A stretch of DNA of 64,000 nt, from positions 843,559-907,558 of the forward strand of contig CAVWTN010000001.1 in assembly GCA_963757945.1 (NCBI GenBank). Direction: 5' to 3'. Position 1 is the first letter of the stretch. Every line of letters begins with the position of its first letter. This DNA comes from CAVWTN01 sp963757945 (lineage in GTDB: Bacteria; Vulcanimicrobiota; Vulcanimicrobiia; Vulcanimicrobiales; Vulcanimicrobiaceae). A program made the position numbers and the translations under genes. Of this stretch, positions 9,013 to 18,198 are shown in pieces. Below the pieces are notes generated by a model. That model was not told where the DNA came from and ran no database searches. It was given only the letters and a program-made list of their open reading frames with translations.

Positions 9013-9898
9013 CCTGGGCGGAGCGGTCGGCGGCGTTCGCCGGCCATGGCGGTGGCGGAATCACGAGATCTTCGTGACCGAGCTTGGAAGCGGTCCGCTC
9101 GTGCTCTTGGTCCACGGTATCTACGGGGGCGCCTCCTCGTTCGAGTTCCGCAAACTCGCCGCACTGCTGGCCAAGCATCATCGCGTCGTCGCCTTCGACC
9201 TGCTCGGCTGCGGACTCTCCGAAAAGCCGGATCTCGAGTACTCGACCGAGTTGTTCGTCGAGCAGATCGTCGACGCGATCGAAAGATTCGCCGAAGGACC
9301 GCTGACGCTGGTCGCGAGTTCGCTCGGGGCGTCATTCGCCATCCGCGCGGCGCGGCGCGTCCCAGAGCGCGTCGGCCATCTCGTTACGATCTGTCCGGCG
9401 GGCTTGGCCGGCGTCCTGGACAAAGACCCCACCGCAGCACAACGCGCGGTCGGCCGTCTGATCCGCTCGCCGCTGGCCGGCGAGACCGTCTACAACGGCT
9501 TTGTCTCAAAACCGTCGCTGACGTGGTTCCTGCGCACGCAAACGTACGCCGACCCGGCCTCGGTGACGCCGGATGTGCTCGCGCATTACTACGCCGTGAC
9601 GCACCAGCCGGGAGCGCGCTTCGTCATCGCGTACTTCGTCGGAGGAATGCTGCCGTGTAACGTCACGACCGACCTGCCGCTCGTCGAAGCGCCGGTCCAG
9701 GTGCTCTGGGGCGAGCGCGCATCGCAAACCAATCCCGTGCGCAACGCGCGAGAGTACGTGCGCTTGGCGAAGGATGCACGACTCGTGACCTTCCCGAACT
9801 CGGGCCTCTTGCCGCACGAGGAAGAACCCGAAGCGACCGCCGCCGCGATCCAGCAGTTCATCAGCGCGCCGACGACAGCGACGTCGGGAGTCTTGTAG
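9005..9898 (+). CDS. Alpha/beta-fold hydrolase
   Basis: 297 residues. The frame starts with GTG at 9005 and overlaps the end of ftsH by 8 bases, so the two are likely co-translated. The fold is shown by VLLVHGIYGG (oxyanion region), FDLLGCGLSEKP, the nucleophile elbow ASSLGAS, and a late histidine in LLPHEEEP. The nucleophile elbow has Ala where Gly is usual in G-x-S-x-G. Substrate is unknown; relatives include esterases and peroxidase-like hydrolases. Coupling to FtsH suggests a role in membrane quality control or lipid handling, but this rests on position only. Confidence 0.85.
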   Translation: MRNLGGAVGGVRRPWRWRNHEIFVTELGSGPLVLLVHGIYGGASSFEFRKLAALLAKHHRVVAFDLLGCGLSEKPDLEYSTELFVEQIVDAIERFAEGPLTLVASSLGASFAIRAARRVPERVGHLVTICPAGLAGVLDKDPTAAQRAVGRLIRSPLAGETVYNGFVSKPSLTWFLRTQTYADPASVTPDVLAHYYAVTHQPGARFVIAYFVGGMLPCNVTTDLPLVEAPVQVLWGERASQTNPVRNAREYVRLAKDARLVTFPNSGLLPHEEEPEATAAAIQQFISAPTTATSGVL

Positions 9899-9918
9899 TC
9901 GCTTTTCGGGACGTTCGG

Positions 9919-10340
9919 TTGTCAGAGGCAGGCTAGCGCGGGTCGGTTCGCTGCTCGCGAGCGCAGCCGGCCTGTTCGCGATCGGCGCGGGGTTCAGCCT
10001 GGGCTGCCTCGCGCTCGGAGCCGTCTATTGGGGGATGCGGGCGGCGCGCTACGTCTACCCGTTCGCCCGTTCTTTCAGGCACCGGTTTGCTGCTCTACGT
10101 GATGGCCTTCGTGTTCGTGGGCAAGGGCGTCATGAACTGGTGGAGGGGAAGGTGTTCACGCCGACGCTCCTGCGCTGGGCGCCGGGGCTTCCCGCGCTCG
10201 GCATCTACCCGTACACGCAGAGTCTCGTGCCGCAGCTTCTTCTGCTGATCGCCGCGGCGATTTCAGCGGCCGTGATCCTACGCCGTGAGAGCGTCAGAGG
10301 GCGCGGCGCCCGGATTGCCGCGCCGAGCAGAGCTCAATAA
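9919..10340 (+). pseudogene. Broken FTR1-family iron permease, C-terminal part
   Basis: Three frames in succession give pieces typical of the C-terminus of FTR1-type iron permeases: a membrane helix ending AVYWGMRAARYV, then GLLLYVMAFVFVGKGVM in a second frame, then ELVEGKVFTP and LGIYPYTQSLVPQ plus a final helix back in the first. At least two frameshifts separate them and the REXXE-bearing N-terminus is missing. It cannot be a working transporter. No copy exists in locus B of this window. Confidence 0.6.
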
Positions 10341-10353
10341 CTCCCGCGCGCCG

Positions 10354-10719
10354 TCAACCGGCGGAAATCCACGCGCGCGCCTGCGCGGCTTCGGTTTTCG
10401 GAAAGCATCTCATCGGCCGCGGCATCAGTGAGCCGAAGAACAGCCCGGCCCGCACGAGCCACTCGATATCGGTGACGATGGCGATGCGCTCCCAGTGCGT
10501 GATCGATTTCAACCCGAGCGTCACGTCTTCCCAGGTCGCGCTTGGCTCGATGCTGACGACGTCGCCTTCGGTCTCGTAGTAAAGCCGGACCTTGCGATGC
10601 CTCTGAAGGATGCCCCGAACGGCCGGAATGAGGATGTCGTCGTAATCGGCCTTCGTAACCCGCCCTTGGCTGGAGATCGCGAGAACGTTGTCGGGGAAGC
10701 CTGCGAGAGCCGCGATCAT
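10354..10719 (-). CDS. SpoIIAA-like (STAS-fold) protein, copy A
   Basis: 121 residues. SpoIIAA-like proteins of this family have a small STAS fold, are cytoplasmic or membrane-associated, and are often found with stress genes; the biochemical role is unclear. Motifs GRVTKADYDDILIP, KVRLYYE and HWERIAIVTD are shared with the paralogue at 42233-42604. The start is placed at the second ATG (10719) because AAGGAG lies 7 bases upstream of it and it aligns with the paralogue's start; a GTG and an ATG upstream are too close to the Shine-Dalgarno. The gene faces the opposite way from the rest of locus A. Confidence 0.8.
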   Translation of the reverse strand: MIAALAGFPDNVLAISSQGRVTKADYDDILIPAVRGILQRHRKVRLYYETEGDVVSIEPSATWEDVTLGLKSITHWERIAIVTDIEWLVRAGLFFGSLMPRPMRCFPKTEAAQARAWISAG

Positions 10720-11047
10720 GGCCATGCTCCTTGACACTTAGAAACGAACGGGCGTCAGCACCAAGCTAACATCGACCGGTCAACGCGGAGCAGCGGGAGA
10801 GCCACGCCGTGACGGAGCGTTAGGCTCGTGATTGCTGACGCGCTCGAAACCGGCTCGCTGCGCTGATGTGATGAGCATCGATGCAATCATGCTCAGGGTT
10901 ACCGTTATCGGCTGCGAAAGCGCTGCAAGGCGGGGATCAGCCTGCCCTCGGCAAAATCCAAGTCCAAGGTTGGTCCGAATTAGATCGGCGATTCCCTAGC
11001 TAGGGAGTCAGTTTCCGACCGGCGTTAACACAGCTGATAAGAGTCTG
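10720..11047. other. Intergenic, no gene seen
   Basis: Boundary between locus A and the defence island. No credible frame on either strand and no clear hairpin with a T-run. GC content drops slightly from here towards the HEPN gene. Confidence 0.4.
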
Positions 11048-11968
11048 CTAAAGGCCGAGCCCAAGAGCTTCTTGCAGATCCTTCCGAGACATATCCGCGA
11101 ACGTAAGAATTCGGTCACTACTAATCGACGGTCGCTCTTCGCCGCCGACGCGAAAGCCTCCATTACTGAGCACGTTAAGAAGCCTAGCTCGAAACTTCCT
11201 TTTTCCTGCCGCATGTGCCTGAAGCAGCGATTTCGGGTTCTCTCGAGCTTCATCTCTTAACAGTTCAATAGCATAAGACTCCAGCTGCGCTTCGGTGGCG
11301 AAGGCGCTCGCAATAAATGCGTTGTCGATGATCGCAACTGCCTTAATCAAGAACGCAATCATCGTTGTGGCCTCCTTGAGCGTCGGATAGCTGCCTCCAC
11401 TTTCTAGATGTCCGACAAGTTTTTGAACATCAATCCCGGCATGCGTATTTGATATCGAGGCAGCATGCCTATTGAAGTACCCGCGAGCGATCGGGTTCAG
11501 TTTGTGATGTGCGTTCTTATGAACGATGCTGTTGCGCCAAACAGACGCAGCATCGACGAAAGCGAGTGCAGCTTCGTCAATTGAACCTAATGCCGCCATC
11601 AGGAGCTTCGACCGCTCAAACACAGAATACATTTCCGATTTTCCGCTGCCGGTGCTCTTCTGGATTTGCTTGCAAATCTTCCGGCGAGTATCGGGCTCAG
11701 CCTGAAGTTTTCGGTCATTCCCAGTTTCCTGCAAGTAGGAATCGAATCGACTATGAACGAGGATTAACACTCCGCCGAGTAGCAGCCGACGACTTTGATT
11801 TGCTGCTGATCGGAGATCTGTCGGAACAGGCCACTTTATCGTGAGGTTGTGCTGCGTGCTTCCAGCGGCAATCTGCTCGAGACCGACTATTGCTGTGTTG
11901 AGTTGAAAGACGGCGTCACCGCAGTATCTGTTGAACGACTGGCGCGCTGGTGTACGCTGAACAAACAT
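11048..11968 (-). CDS. HEPN-like domain protein (putative ribonuclease)
   Basis: 306 residues from the ATG at 11968. The helical N-terminal part contains the motif RNSIVH (Arg145 to His150), the R-x4-H signature of HEPN ribonucleases, preceded by SVW and followed by KNAHHKLNP as in RiboL-PSP-HEPN-type proteins. HEPN RNases cut RNA in many toxin and antiviral systems. The frame stays open upstream to 12100, but the extra 44 residues overlap a tRNA-like 3' end and are not protein-like, so the internal ATG is preferred. No antitoxin gene is adjacent. The base composition is less GC-rich than locus A, which suggests a foreign origin. Confidence 0.6.
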   Translation of the reverse strand: MFVQRTPARQSFNRYCGDAVFQLNTAIVGLEQIAAGSTQHNLTIKWPVPTDLRSAANQSRRLLLGGVLILVHSRFDSYLQETGNDRKLQAEPDTRRKICKQIQKSTGSGKSEMYSVFERSKLLMAALGSIDEAALAFVDAASVWRNSIVHKNAHHKLNPIARGYFNRHAASISNTHAGIDVQKLVGHLESGGSYPTLKEATTMIAFLIKAVAIIDNAFIASAFATEAQLESYAIELLRDEARENPKSLLQAHAAGKRKFRARLLNVLSNGGFRVGGEERPSISSDRILTFADMSRKDLQEALGLGL

Positions 11969-11975
11969 GCGTGTG

Positions 11976-12010
11976 GGTGCAAGGGGAATCGAACCCAACT
12001 GTCCCGGGAA
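11976..12010 (-). other. tRNA 3'-end-like sequence, possible attachment site
   Basis: On the minus strand the stretch GTTGGGTTCGATTCCCC is followed by TTGCACCCA, resembling a T-loop (TTCGATT) and acceptor end. The T-stem is only partly paired, no matching 5' acceptor strand (GGGTGC) is found within tRNA distance, and CCA is absent. It is not a working tRNA. It could be the 3' fragment of a tRNA or tmRNA left by an integration event at the left edge of the defence island. Alternatively it is chance. Confidence 0.3.
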
Positions 12011-12239
12011 TGAATCAGCGGCGTCACTGAGATCGCTCACAATAAGACCCGGTGCCCCAACCATGTAAGACCATACACCCGGGTTATTCGTATGCGGCAT
12101 GGTCGAGGGCTTCCTGCCCTATCCGACCGAAGTGGAATCATTTGCCGCTGGAACCCTTAGAGCGCAATCGCATGAAAGGCGGCCGCATGCGTCCTCGTTT
12201 CGCGGCGCAAAGCACGGCCAACGACGAGCCAGGCGTCGC

Positions 12240-12755
12240 CTCGTGATGGCACGGACGGGTGCCCTTGGCGGTGCTTAGCAGACAGCGCCCCGCCCCACCT
12301 CCTGGTGGCCTGTTGTATCGGCAGTGACGAAGGGCCTCGGTTGCCACCCGAAGTACGCAAAAGACAGGACAACTGCAAACACGTGGATCTGGTTCAAACG
12401 TTGCTGTTTCAGGATCAGACTGTCGATTGGGCCCGCCGATGACAAAGGATATTTCTGAGCCTCCGGTGACCATGCCTGAAGGTAGGCGCTTCACTTTACC
12501 TCGATGGCGTAGCTTCCGTACCAGAGCTCATAAACGGTCCACCCTCACGCTGCTGATCAGTAATGCCGAGTGCTGCTGCACAGGGAACTCCGCGAAGACC
12601 CCGCCCTGTACGTTCTCGAAAATTTCTGTGTGAGCCCAGCGCCAAAAGTCGAGTACAGGTTTTCCAGGCACAGCTGGTATCGATTCAGAGCCGGTAACGC
12701 TGCGAAGAGATACCCTCGTTAGAAGGAGCCTCTCGTACTTCACGGTCTCAGTCAT
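12240..12755 (-). pseudogene. Broken PD-(D/E)XK-type nuclease gene
   Basis: Reading down the minus strand, one frame from about 12755 gives FWRWAHTEIFENVQ then GVFAEF. After a shift, a second frame gives ELWYGSYAIEVK, an in-frame TGA, then SAYLQAWSPEAQK and HVFAVVLSFAY. In the family I recall, the order is FWRWA, GVLAEF, EVKSAAY and a region about where the protein is detected as a nuclease fold; IEVK would be the E-x-K active-site strand. At least one frameshift and one stop make it dead. Names of the family are from memory. Confidence 0.5.
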
Positions 12756-13240
12756 ACGAGAGCCCGCAACGTATTCCGCGCGCCGTCCTGGAGGCGCACG
12801 ATCAAGGAGGCGCCCAGATCCGCCGCCGGCCGGCGCAGGCGGCGAAAAGCAAGGGGGCGCAACCAGCGCCCCCTGCTCGTCGAAGCCTCGCCGTGTCCTC
12901 CAGGCGCACGTTTGTTGGGAAGCCTAAAGGAACGCGCGCGTCAGCCCATGGGACGTCTTCACCGTACCGAGCAAACCCGCCGTACATCTACGCCGGCGGC
13001 CTAATAAGCGCGCCCGCTCCGGAACGGCCGAACGATCCGCCACCACCGCAGGCTGCGAATTTCGACAGCCTAGTTCCAATAAGGCGCCAAGAGGGGACGG
13101 CAAAAAGCACTCCGTACCTCCACAGAGCAAGCAAGCGGGCCGTCTCATCCGCGGGAGCGATAACCGGCTCGCACACCTCGCGCGCCCATGACGAACGGAC
13201 CCGCCACCAAACTTCAATTTCTGGCTTGGAGAGCAACACC
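12756..13240. other. Upstream region of the NACHT gene
   Basis: No convincing gene. A perfect 8-bp hairpin (GGGGGCGC, loop AACCA, GCGCCCCC) lies at 12853-12873; read on the minus strand it is followed by TTGCTTTT. The NACHT frame is open from 12893, but the first 116 codons have no protein character and a good ribosome site lies at 13229-13234, so this stretch is taken as leader. It should hold the operon promoter. Confidence 0.4.
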
Positions 13241-15571
13241 GTGGACGACAAGCTCGAACTGCAGGAAGCAGCGCGCTCAATTTCCACAGACCGAAAATCC
13301 ACGCTGCTTCGAGGTCTTAGCAGCACCGACTTCTCAGAGCACTTTGTGGTTCCCCTATTTAAGAACCTTGGCTACGCATTCGAACCACCGATAGACGACG
13401 TTCTCATCGCCAAGAAGCGCAACGCGTTTGATCAGGACGAAGTGCATGCGATTCTCGTTTGCTCCCTCGCGCTAACCATGGCCGATAAGAGCATCGTCGA
13501 GAGTTCCATTAACCGCCTCCTAGCGGCTACTGATCAAATAGTTCGACGATACAAGCGCGCGAGTGTCGCCTGCACGATCGTCAGCTCACGATCCATTAAC
13601 GAAAAGGCCGAAGAAGCATTTCGCTGCGCACTACATCTAAACGTCACGTTCGTCGGCGCCCACGATTTGATGCACCTAATCGATCAGCACGCGCCGGAAC
13701 TCTGGCTCCGAGAGAACGCTGGTGTCCATAGATACCTAAACAACCTCCGCAGAGACCTCCTTGGCGACACAACGGTCCGGGCCCGAATCCCGCAAGACCT
13801 CCAAACGCCCGAATCTCTCTCAAACGCGACGACGAACGAACGATACATAGAGCTAACAGCCTATAGAACAAGGATAACACCTCAAAAACGTCTCGGAAAG
13901 GTTGCCCTACGGGAAGATCTCGAGCGCCATGAAGCCTCCCACCTATTTGAGCGCCATGAGCGATTGATAGTCTTGTCCGCAGATGCCGGCTTTGGGAAAT
14001 CTACGGTCCTTCGACGTAGCGCTCTCCTGCTTGCCGAGCACGCATTAACGAGCACGCCTCGCGCCCGGATTCCGTTCCTCCTTCGCGCCGTGGATCTCGC
14101 CGACTCTCGGCCCTTGCTTGAATATGTCTCACGGCGCTATCGTGAGATGAGCCAAGGCGAAAGCGCCGAAACGCTTGACCCCAAGCGAATCGTCATCTTT
14201 ATCGATGCGCTAGATGAAATCCGAACCTCCGACACGCGTTCAGACATCCTTAATCAGATTCTCTCTTTTAATCGCGAGTACCCTGAATCGCAGGTGATCC
14301 TATCGGCCCGCGATTACGCGTCGATTAAAGACCTTCCAGGCTACAGGGAGCTTACTGAGTTCAAGATTCAGGCGATCGGACTGACAGAGGCAGCCAAGAT
14401 CGTCAAACGCTCTCAACGTGCTAAGAATAATTGTGAGGCGCTCGTAGGCGATACATTGCGTCGCCTGCAGGAAATGCACGGAATAGAACTCAACCCGCTG
14501 CTAGTTTCCGTTTTCGCAGCAACGGCGGATGATCAACGACCCGATATCCCAGCAAACATAACAGAATTGTTCAAGAAGTTCACCGAGTTAATGCTCGGTC
14601 GGTGGGACGAAGCGAAGGGCTTTAATCAGCAATATCAGGCCCCCCTGAAGGACTTCGTTCTCTGTCATGTCGCGCATAAGATGCATTCGGCAGGAGCAAA
14701 GGAATGGCCGCTCGACGAATTCTCAGACGAGGTTTCTACGTTCCTCGAGCGTCGCGGCCTGCAAGCAGACATCCCGCAACTCCTAGATGAGGTCCTATTC
14801 AGATCTGGACTAATGCGCGTCTCTGGCGCGAACGTTGAATTTCGCCATTTACTCCTTCAAGAGTTCTTCGCCGGCCGAGCCATAGTCGACGGAGATGCCG
14901 TCGACCGCCTGCTTCCTGACGAATGGTGGAGAAATGCTCTAGTATTCTTTTTCGGCGAGAATCCTGGCCACGAGCCCTCACTGCGCCGAAGTCTACTCAA
15001 TTTTGAAACCCGCAGCAGCGAAGAACTGTTCAACTGCGCTCTCACACTCGGCCTTGCACTTCAGGCTTGCTATCTTGTAGAACTGCCCCTAAGAAAGCTT
15101 GTATTTGAGCGTGTACTGAACGCCTTAACCCTTGGAAGAGACTGGTTTATCTCCGGCGAGGGTGACGCCAGATACCCGCATCTTTCCCATGCCGCGTACT
15201 ATTTCTCAGGGCGTGAAGCGGTGGCCCTAAGCATTGCATCCCAGTTTCTGGACGACGTGCCAGCTACGAGCGATGTTGGCTCGTTCTGGCAGATCATCAC
15301 CTTGCTGGAGACGCATAACTACGACGCAGCGCTTCGCAGGCTTGAGCAGTTCCAGAGCCAGGTCTCCGAGCTCTGGTTTGCATTGGACGTTGCGGCATTC
15401 ATCCATCTTGAGCTTCGACCAGGCCTTACGGACGCCGAGCAAGCTACGCTTAATCGCTGTCGAGCGAAAACCCTGGAGAGAACGAAGCCGAACGCTACAG
15501 CCATACTGCGTGAAGTCCAATTGCAACTGCAGGAATTTCGCGCATCCAAATTGCCGAGACCAGGCCGTTGA
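13241..15571 (+). CDS. NACHT-type STAND NTPase with degenerate nuclease-like N-terminus
   Basis: 776 residues from the GTG at 13241, chosen because GGAGAG lies 7 bases upstream. STAND NTPases oligomerise on sensing a trigger and switch on an effector, often in phage defence. N-terminus (about 25-150) looks like a restriction-endonuclease fold (FSEHFVVPLFKNLGY) but lacks an E-x-K strand, so it is probably inactive. The NTPase has Walker A SADAGFGKST (about 246-255) and NACHT-type Walker B RIVIFIDALDE (about 316-326). After that comes a winged-helix-like part (FRHLLLQEFFAGR) and a helical C-terminus that could be the sensor. The stop overlaps the start of the PIN gene by TTGA, so the two are translated together. 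Confidence 0.8.
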   Translation: MDDKLELQEAARSISTDRKSTLLRGLSSTDFSEHFVVPLFKNLGYAFEPPIDDVLIAKKRNAFDQDEVHAILVCSLALTMADKSIVESSINRLLAATDQIVRRYKRASVACTIVSSRSINEKAEEAFRCALHLNVTFVGAHDLMHLIDQHAPELWLRENAGVHRYLNNLRRDLLGDTTVRARIPQDLQTPESLSNATTNERYIELTAYRTRITPQKRLGKVALREDLERHEASHLFERHERLIVLSADAGFGKSTVLRRSALLLAEHALTSTPRARIPFLLRAVDLADSRPLLEYVSRRYREMSQGESAETLDPKRIVIFIDALDEIRTSDTRSDILNQILSFNREYPESQVILSARDYASIKDLPGYRELTEFKIQAIGLTEAAKIVKRSQRAKNNCEALVGDTLRRLQEMHGIELNPLLVSVFAATADDQRPDIPANITELFKKFTELMLGRWDEAKGFNQQYQAPLKDFVLCHVAHKMHSAGAKEWPLDEFSDEVSTFLERRGLQADIPQLLDEVLFRSGLMRVSGANVEFRHLLLQEFFAGRAIVDGDAVDRLLPDEWWRNALVFFFGENPGHEPSLRRSLLNFETRSSEELFNCALTLGLALQACYLVELPLRKLVFERVLNALTLGRDWFISGEGDARYPHLSHAAYYFSGREAVALSIASQFLDDVPATSDVGSFWQIITLLETHNYDAALRRLEQFQSQVSELWFALDVAAFIHLELRPGLTDAEQATLNRCRAKTLERTKPNATAILREVQLQLQEFRASKLPRPGR

Positions 15572-16512
15572 CGGGCGAGCCGACGACGGCGGCTCCAGTG
15601 GTACAGCAGACTCAAGAGGCGTTTTCTGAATATCTTCAGCCTAATGCAGAAAGGCTTGAGGAATTATTCACGCGCGGCATCGTCGCATTCGATACGAACG
15701 TGCTGCTTCTCGGTCTCAAGCTCTCACGGGCCTTTTACGATGCATTAATGGGCACACTTTGCTCGATCGGCAAGCAAGTTTGGCTTCCGCACCAGGTCGT
15801 TTTAGAATTCAGTCGGAATGCACGCCCAACCATCAACGAAACTGAGCGTTCGGCACTTGCGATAAGAGATGAGCTGCTTCACGTCTTAGACAATCACACC
15901 CATCCGCGTGCTGACCTGGTACAGCTTCGTAGACATATTCAGACCTTCTTTCAGGACCACTGCGTGCCAGACGGATTTAGTGCCGTGCAAGAAGACTTAG
16001 CCGAGCGATTCGACGCTATATCTGACTTCATGTCAGGCAGATTCGGTGTCGCCTTTACCGAAGAGCAGCTGGCAAATATTCGCAAGGAGGGCTCTGCTCG
16101 TTATGCCGCTGAACGGCCGCCGGGCTTTAAGGATGCAAAAAAGCCGACAGCGGATCGTGCATACGGCGACCTAATACTTTGGAGACAGCTATTGGATCGA
16201 GCAAAGGCCACCGCCTTGCCGGCTATCTTTGTAACAGCCGATTATAAGGAGGACTGGTGGTGGCGTGTGTCAGGGAAGACGCTCGGGCCTAGGCCAGAGC
16301 TCCGTTCGGAGTTCAAGGTGTTCGTCGGAGAGGAGTTCTATATGTATTCTATCGACCAGTTTCTTCGTCATTCGTTTCGGCGGCACCACGGTCGGGCTTG
16401 CCCAAGCAGTCTATTGGCCGAACTCGGCAAGCACCGAACGCTTGAGGCATCGGAGAGCGCGCGGGCCACAGCGGAAGCTTTCAGCTCGAATGAGACCACG
16501 CGCTGCGCGTGA
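15568..16512 (+). CDS. PIN-like nuclease (DUF4935 type), C-tail replaced by IS sequence
   Basis: 314 residues in the present frame. The TTG start at 15568 overlaps the NACHT stop codon. PIN domains are metal-dependent nucleases. Seen: FDTNVLLL near the N-terminus (first catalytic Asp), EFSR, YGDLILWRQ (Asp) and IFVTADYKEDWW (later Asp cluster). An IS3 element is inserted at 16473, so the last 13 residues come from the IS; removing it and one CAGC copy restores a 344-residue frame ending at 18328. All PIN acidic positions lie before the insertion, so the truncated protein may still work. It is probably the effector of the NACHT protein, an inference from coupling and from the dead nuclease part of the NTPase. 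Confidence 0.75.
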   Translation: MTGEPTTAAPVVQQTQEAFSEYLQPNAERLEELFTRGIVAFDTNVLLLGLKLSRAFYDALMGTLCSIGKQVWLPHQVVLEFSRNARPTINETERSALAIRDELLHVLDNHTHPRADLVQLRRHIQTFFQDHCVPDGFSAVQEDLAERFDAISDFMSGRFGVAFTEEQLANIRKEGSARYAAERPPGFKDAKKPTADRAYGDLILWRQLLDRAKATALPAIFVTADYKEDWWWRVSGKTLGPRPELRSEFKVFVGEEFYMYSIDQFLRHSFRRHHGRACPSSLLAELGKHRTLEASESARATAEAFSSNETTRCA

Positions 16513-16556
16513 TTTAGTGTGCGGCGCCTTGAGTTTAGTGGCGCTTGATTCGATTG

Positions 16557-17723
16557 TCAAGCGCTGAGTTCAAGTGGCTTGATCGTTGCTGCAATCTCCG
16601 CTGAGTTGCTGTAGTCGCGAGACTGGATCTGCGACGGTTGTGGCGTGTCGCTTGCGGTTTCTTTGGGGCGATTGATGTATGATGCGGTTGGAAGTTGCGG
16701 AACTCTCGGAGCGCCGCGAACGAATCGCTCGGGATGCTTGGCATACGCCGCGTCCAGCACGACCTGGCGCTGCCGTAGGATCGCGCCTGCGCGGCCATGA
16801 TGGACGTCTGACGGCGATACGAGCGCGAGCGAGCTGTGGCGATGCTGCGTGTTGTACCACTGCACGAAGGTGCGGCAGAAGACGCGCGCCTCAGCGAGAT
16901 TAGCAAACGTCTTTGGGAATTCCGGCTGATACTTGACGGTCTTGAACAGCGACTCGATGTGCGGGTTATCATCGCTGACGTGAGGCCGAGAATGACTCTT
17001 GGTCACGCCTAGATCGGCAAGGAGGAAGGCGACGGGTTTCGAGGCCATCGAGCTGCCGTTATCAGAATGCACCGTCAGCTTTGCCGGGTCGACGCCTTCC
17101 TTGCGGATCGTTTCCGACAGCAGAATGCGAGCCAGCTCGGAGCTTTCGCGATCGGCGACCATCCAACCCACGACGAAGCGGCTGTAGATATCGACGATCA
17201 CGTAGAGATAGAAATAGCTCCATTTCCGCGGCCCGTGCAGCTTGGTGATGTCCCAGGCAAACACCTGACGCGGCGCCGTCGCGCAGAGCTCAGGCTTTAC
17301 GCGTGCAGGCCGCGTTGCCTGATCGCGCCGTTCGCCGACCTCGCCGACGCTGTGGAGAACCCGATACATCGTCGCCATCGAGCAGGGATAGGTCCCCTCG
17401 TCCATGAGCGTCGCGTGGATGTGCGGTACGCTGCGATCTACGAAGCGCGGCTGATGAATCGCATCCAAGACGATCTGACGTTCCTCCATGCTCAGCGCCA
17501 ACGATGACGGACGGCGCGTGCGGGTATCGCTGCGTTCGCTTCGCGTGAGTTGCCGTATTTGATACCGCCGCTGTTGCCGCGAGGGCCGCGAGGAAGGGTT
17601 CACTCGTTCAGGCGGATCCTCGAGCGCTGGAGGCTCAAGCACGTGACGACGCCGAAAGCTCGCTCGCGCGTGCCCAACGTGCCGGCAAGCTTCGCGTTCG
17701 CCAAGCTCGGCCGCGAGATCCAT
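16557..17723 (-). CDS. IS3-family transposase OrfB (DDE integrase core), copy 1
   Basis: 388 residues. The rve-type core shows the DDE triad in FAWDITKL (Asp), VHSDNGSS (Asp) and SDDNPHIESLFK (Glu), with an N-terminal HTH_21-like region (FVDRSVPHIHATLMDEG). It cuts and joins the element ends. The ATG overlaps the stop of OrfA (TAATG), which suggests re-initiation in place of, or as well as, the -1 frameshift typical of IS3 elements. It is identical to the copy at 24485-25651. Confidence 0.92.
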   Translation of the reverse strand: MDLAAELGEREACRHVGHARASFRRRHVLEPPALEDPPERVNPSSRPSRQQRRYQIRQLTRSERSDTRTRRPSSLALSMEERQIVLDAIHQPRFVDRSVPHIHATLMDEGTYPCSMATMYRVLHSVGEVGERRDQATRPARVKPELCATAPRQVFAWDITKLHGPRKWSYFYLYVIVDIYSRFVVGWMVADRESSELARILLSETIRKEGVDPAKLTVHSDNGSSMASKPVAFLLADLGVTKSHSRPHVSDDNPHIESLFKTVKYQPEFPKTFANLAEARVFCRTFVQWYNTQHRHSSLALVSPSDVHHGRAGAILRQRQVVLDAAYAKHPERFVRGAPRVPQLPTASYINRPKETASDTPQPSQIQSRDYSNSAEIAATIKPLELSA

Positions 17724-18124
17724 TACGATTTTCTCGACGGCGGCAAGTCCGTCTGTTCCGCGCTCTCGCCGACTACGGACCGCAAGAGCGCGTATGCTTT
17801 TCCCTGGATGTCAATCACCCGTTCAGCCTTGGCCAGGCGCTCCGCCAAGGTGGCGTTCTCCTTGCGCAGGCGCGTGTTCTCCACGCCTTGCGGATCGGGC
17901 TTACGCCCCCGCTTGGCGTCGAGCGGCGCTCCGGCGGCGCGCTGCTTACGCCAGTGGAAGAGATGCGATGAGTAGATGCGCTCCCGGCGGCAGATCGCCG
18001 CTCGCTCGATCGCCGAGGCGCGGTCGTACTCCTCGAGAATGCGGGCCTTCTCGGCCGCAGAAAACCGCCGGCGCGCTGCCTTGGCGGGAACCTCCGGGTC
18101 CGGAGATTCGTGGTTCCTTTGCAT
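17723..18124 (-). CDS. IS3-family transposase OrfA (HTH), copy 1
   Basis: 133 residues. A helix-turn-helix region (RRFSAAEKARILEEYD...AICRRERIYSSHL) is followed by a leucine-zipper-like helix (LRKENATLAERLAKAE), as in OrfA proteins that bind the IS ends and help form the transposase. Its stop overlaps OrfB's start. It is identical to the copy at 25651-26052. Confidence 0.9.
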   Translation of the reverse strand: MQRNHESPDPEVPAKAARRRFSAAEKARILEEYDRASAIERAAICRRERIYSSHLFHWRKQRAAGAPLDAKRGRKPDPQGVENTRLRKENATLAERLAKAERVIDIQGKAYALLRSVVGESAEQTDLPPSRKS

Positions 18125-18198
18125 GCGTGAGACCTTTCACGCCCTCACTAATTATGTCCGTTCGGATGGCCTCACGCGAAACTGAAACAGAGGGCAGC

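Larger units (their letters stand above)
16473..18194 (-). mobile_element. IS3-family insertion sequence, copy 1 (1,722 bp)
   Basis: The element is defined by comparison with an identical copy at 24401-26122. It is flanked by the 4-bp duplication CAGC at 16469-16472 and 18195-18198. Imperfect inverted ends carry TTTCAG..TCG..TGAG.CCA on both sides. It holds two genes, orfA and orfB, on the minus strand, overlapping by TAATG. It interrupts the PIN gene, whose frame is restored exactly when the IS and one CAGC are removed. The identity of the two copies points to recent transposition. Confidence 0.93.

Noticed and set aside
11976..12060. Complete tRNA or tmRNA on the minus strand
   Set aside because: T-stem mismatches, no 5' acceptor strand and no anticodon arm.
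12853..12873. Strong terminator
   Set aside because: The hairpin is perfect, but there is no T-run on the plus strand and no minus-strand gene that would need it.
12893..13240. N-terminal 116-residue extension of the NACHT protein
   Set aside because: Pro/Arg/Ser-rich without structure, and a good Shine-Dalgarno stands 7 bases before GTG at 13241.
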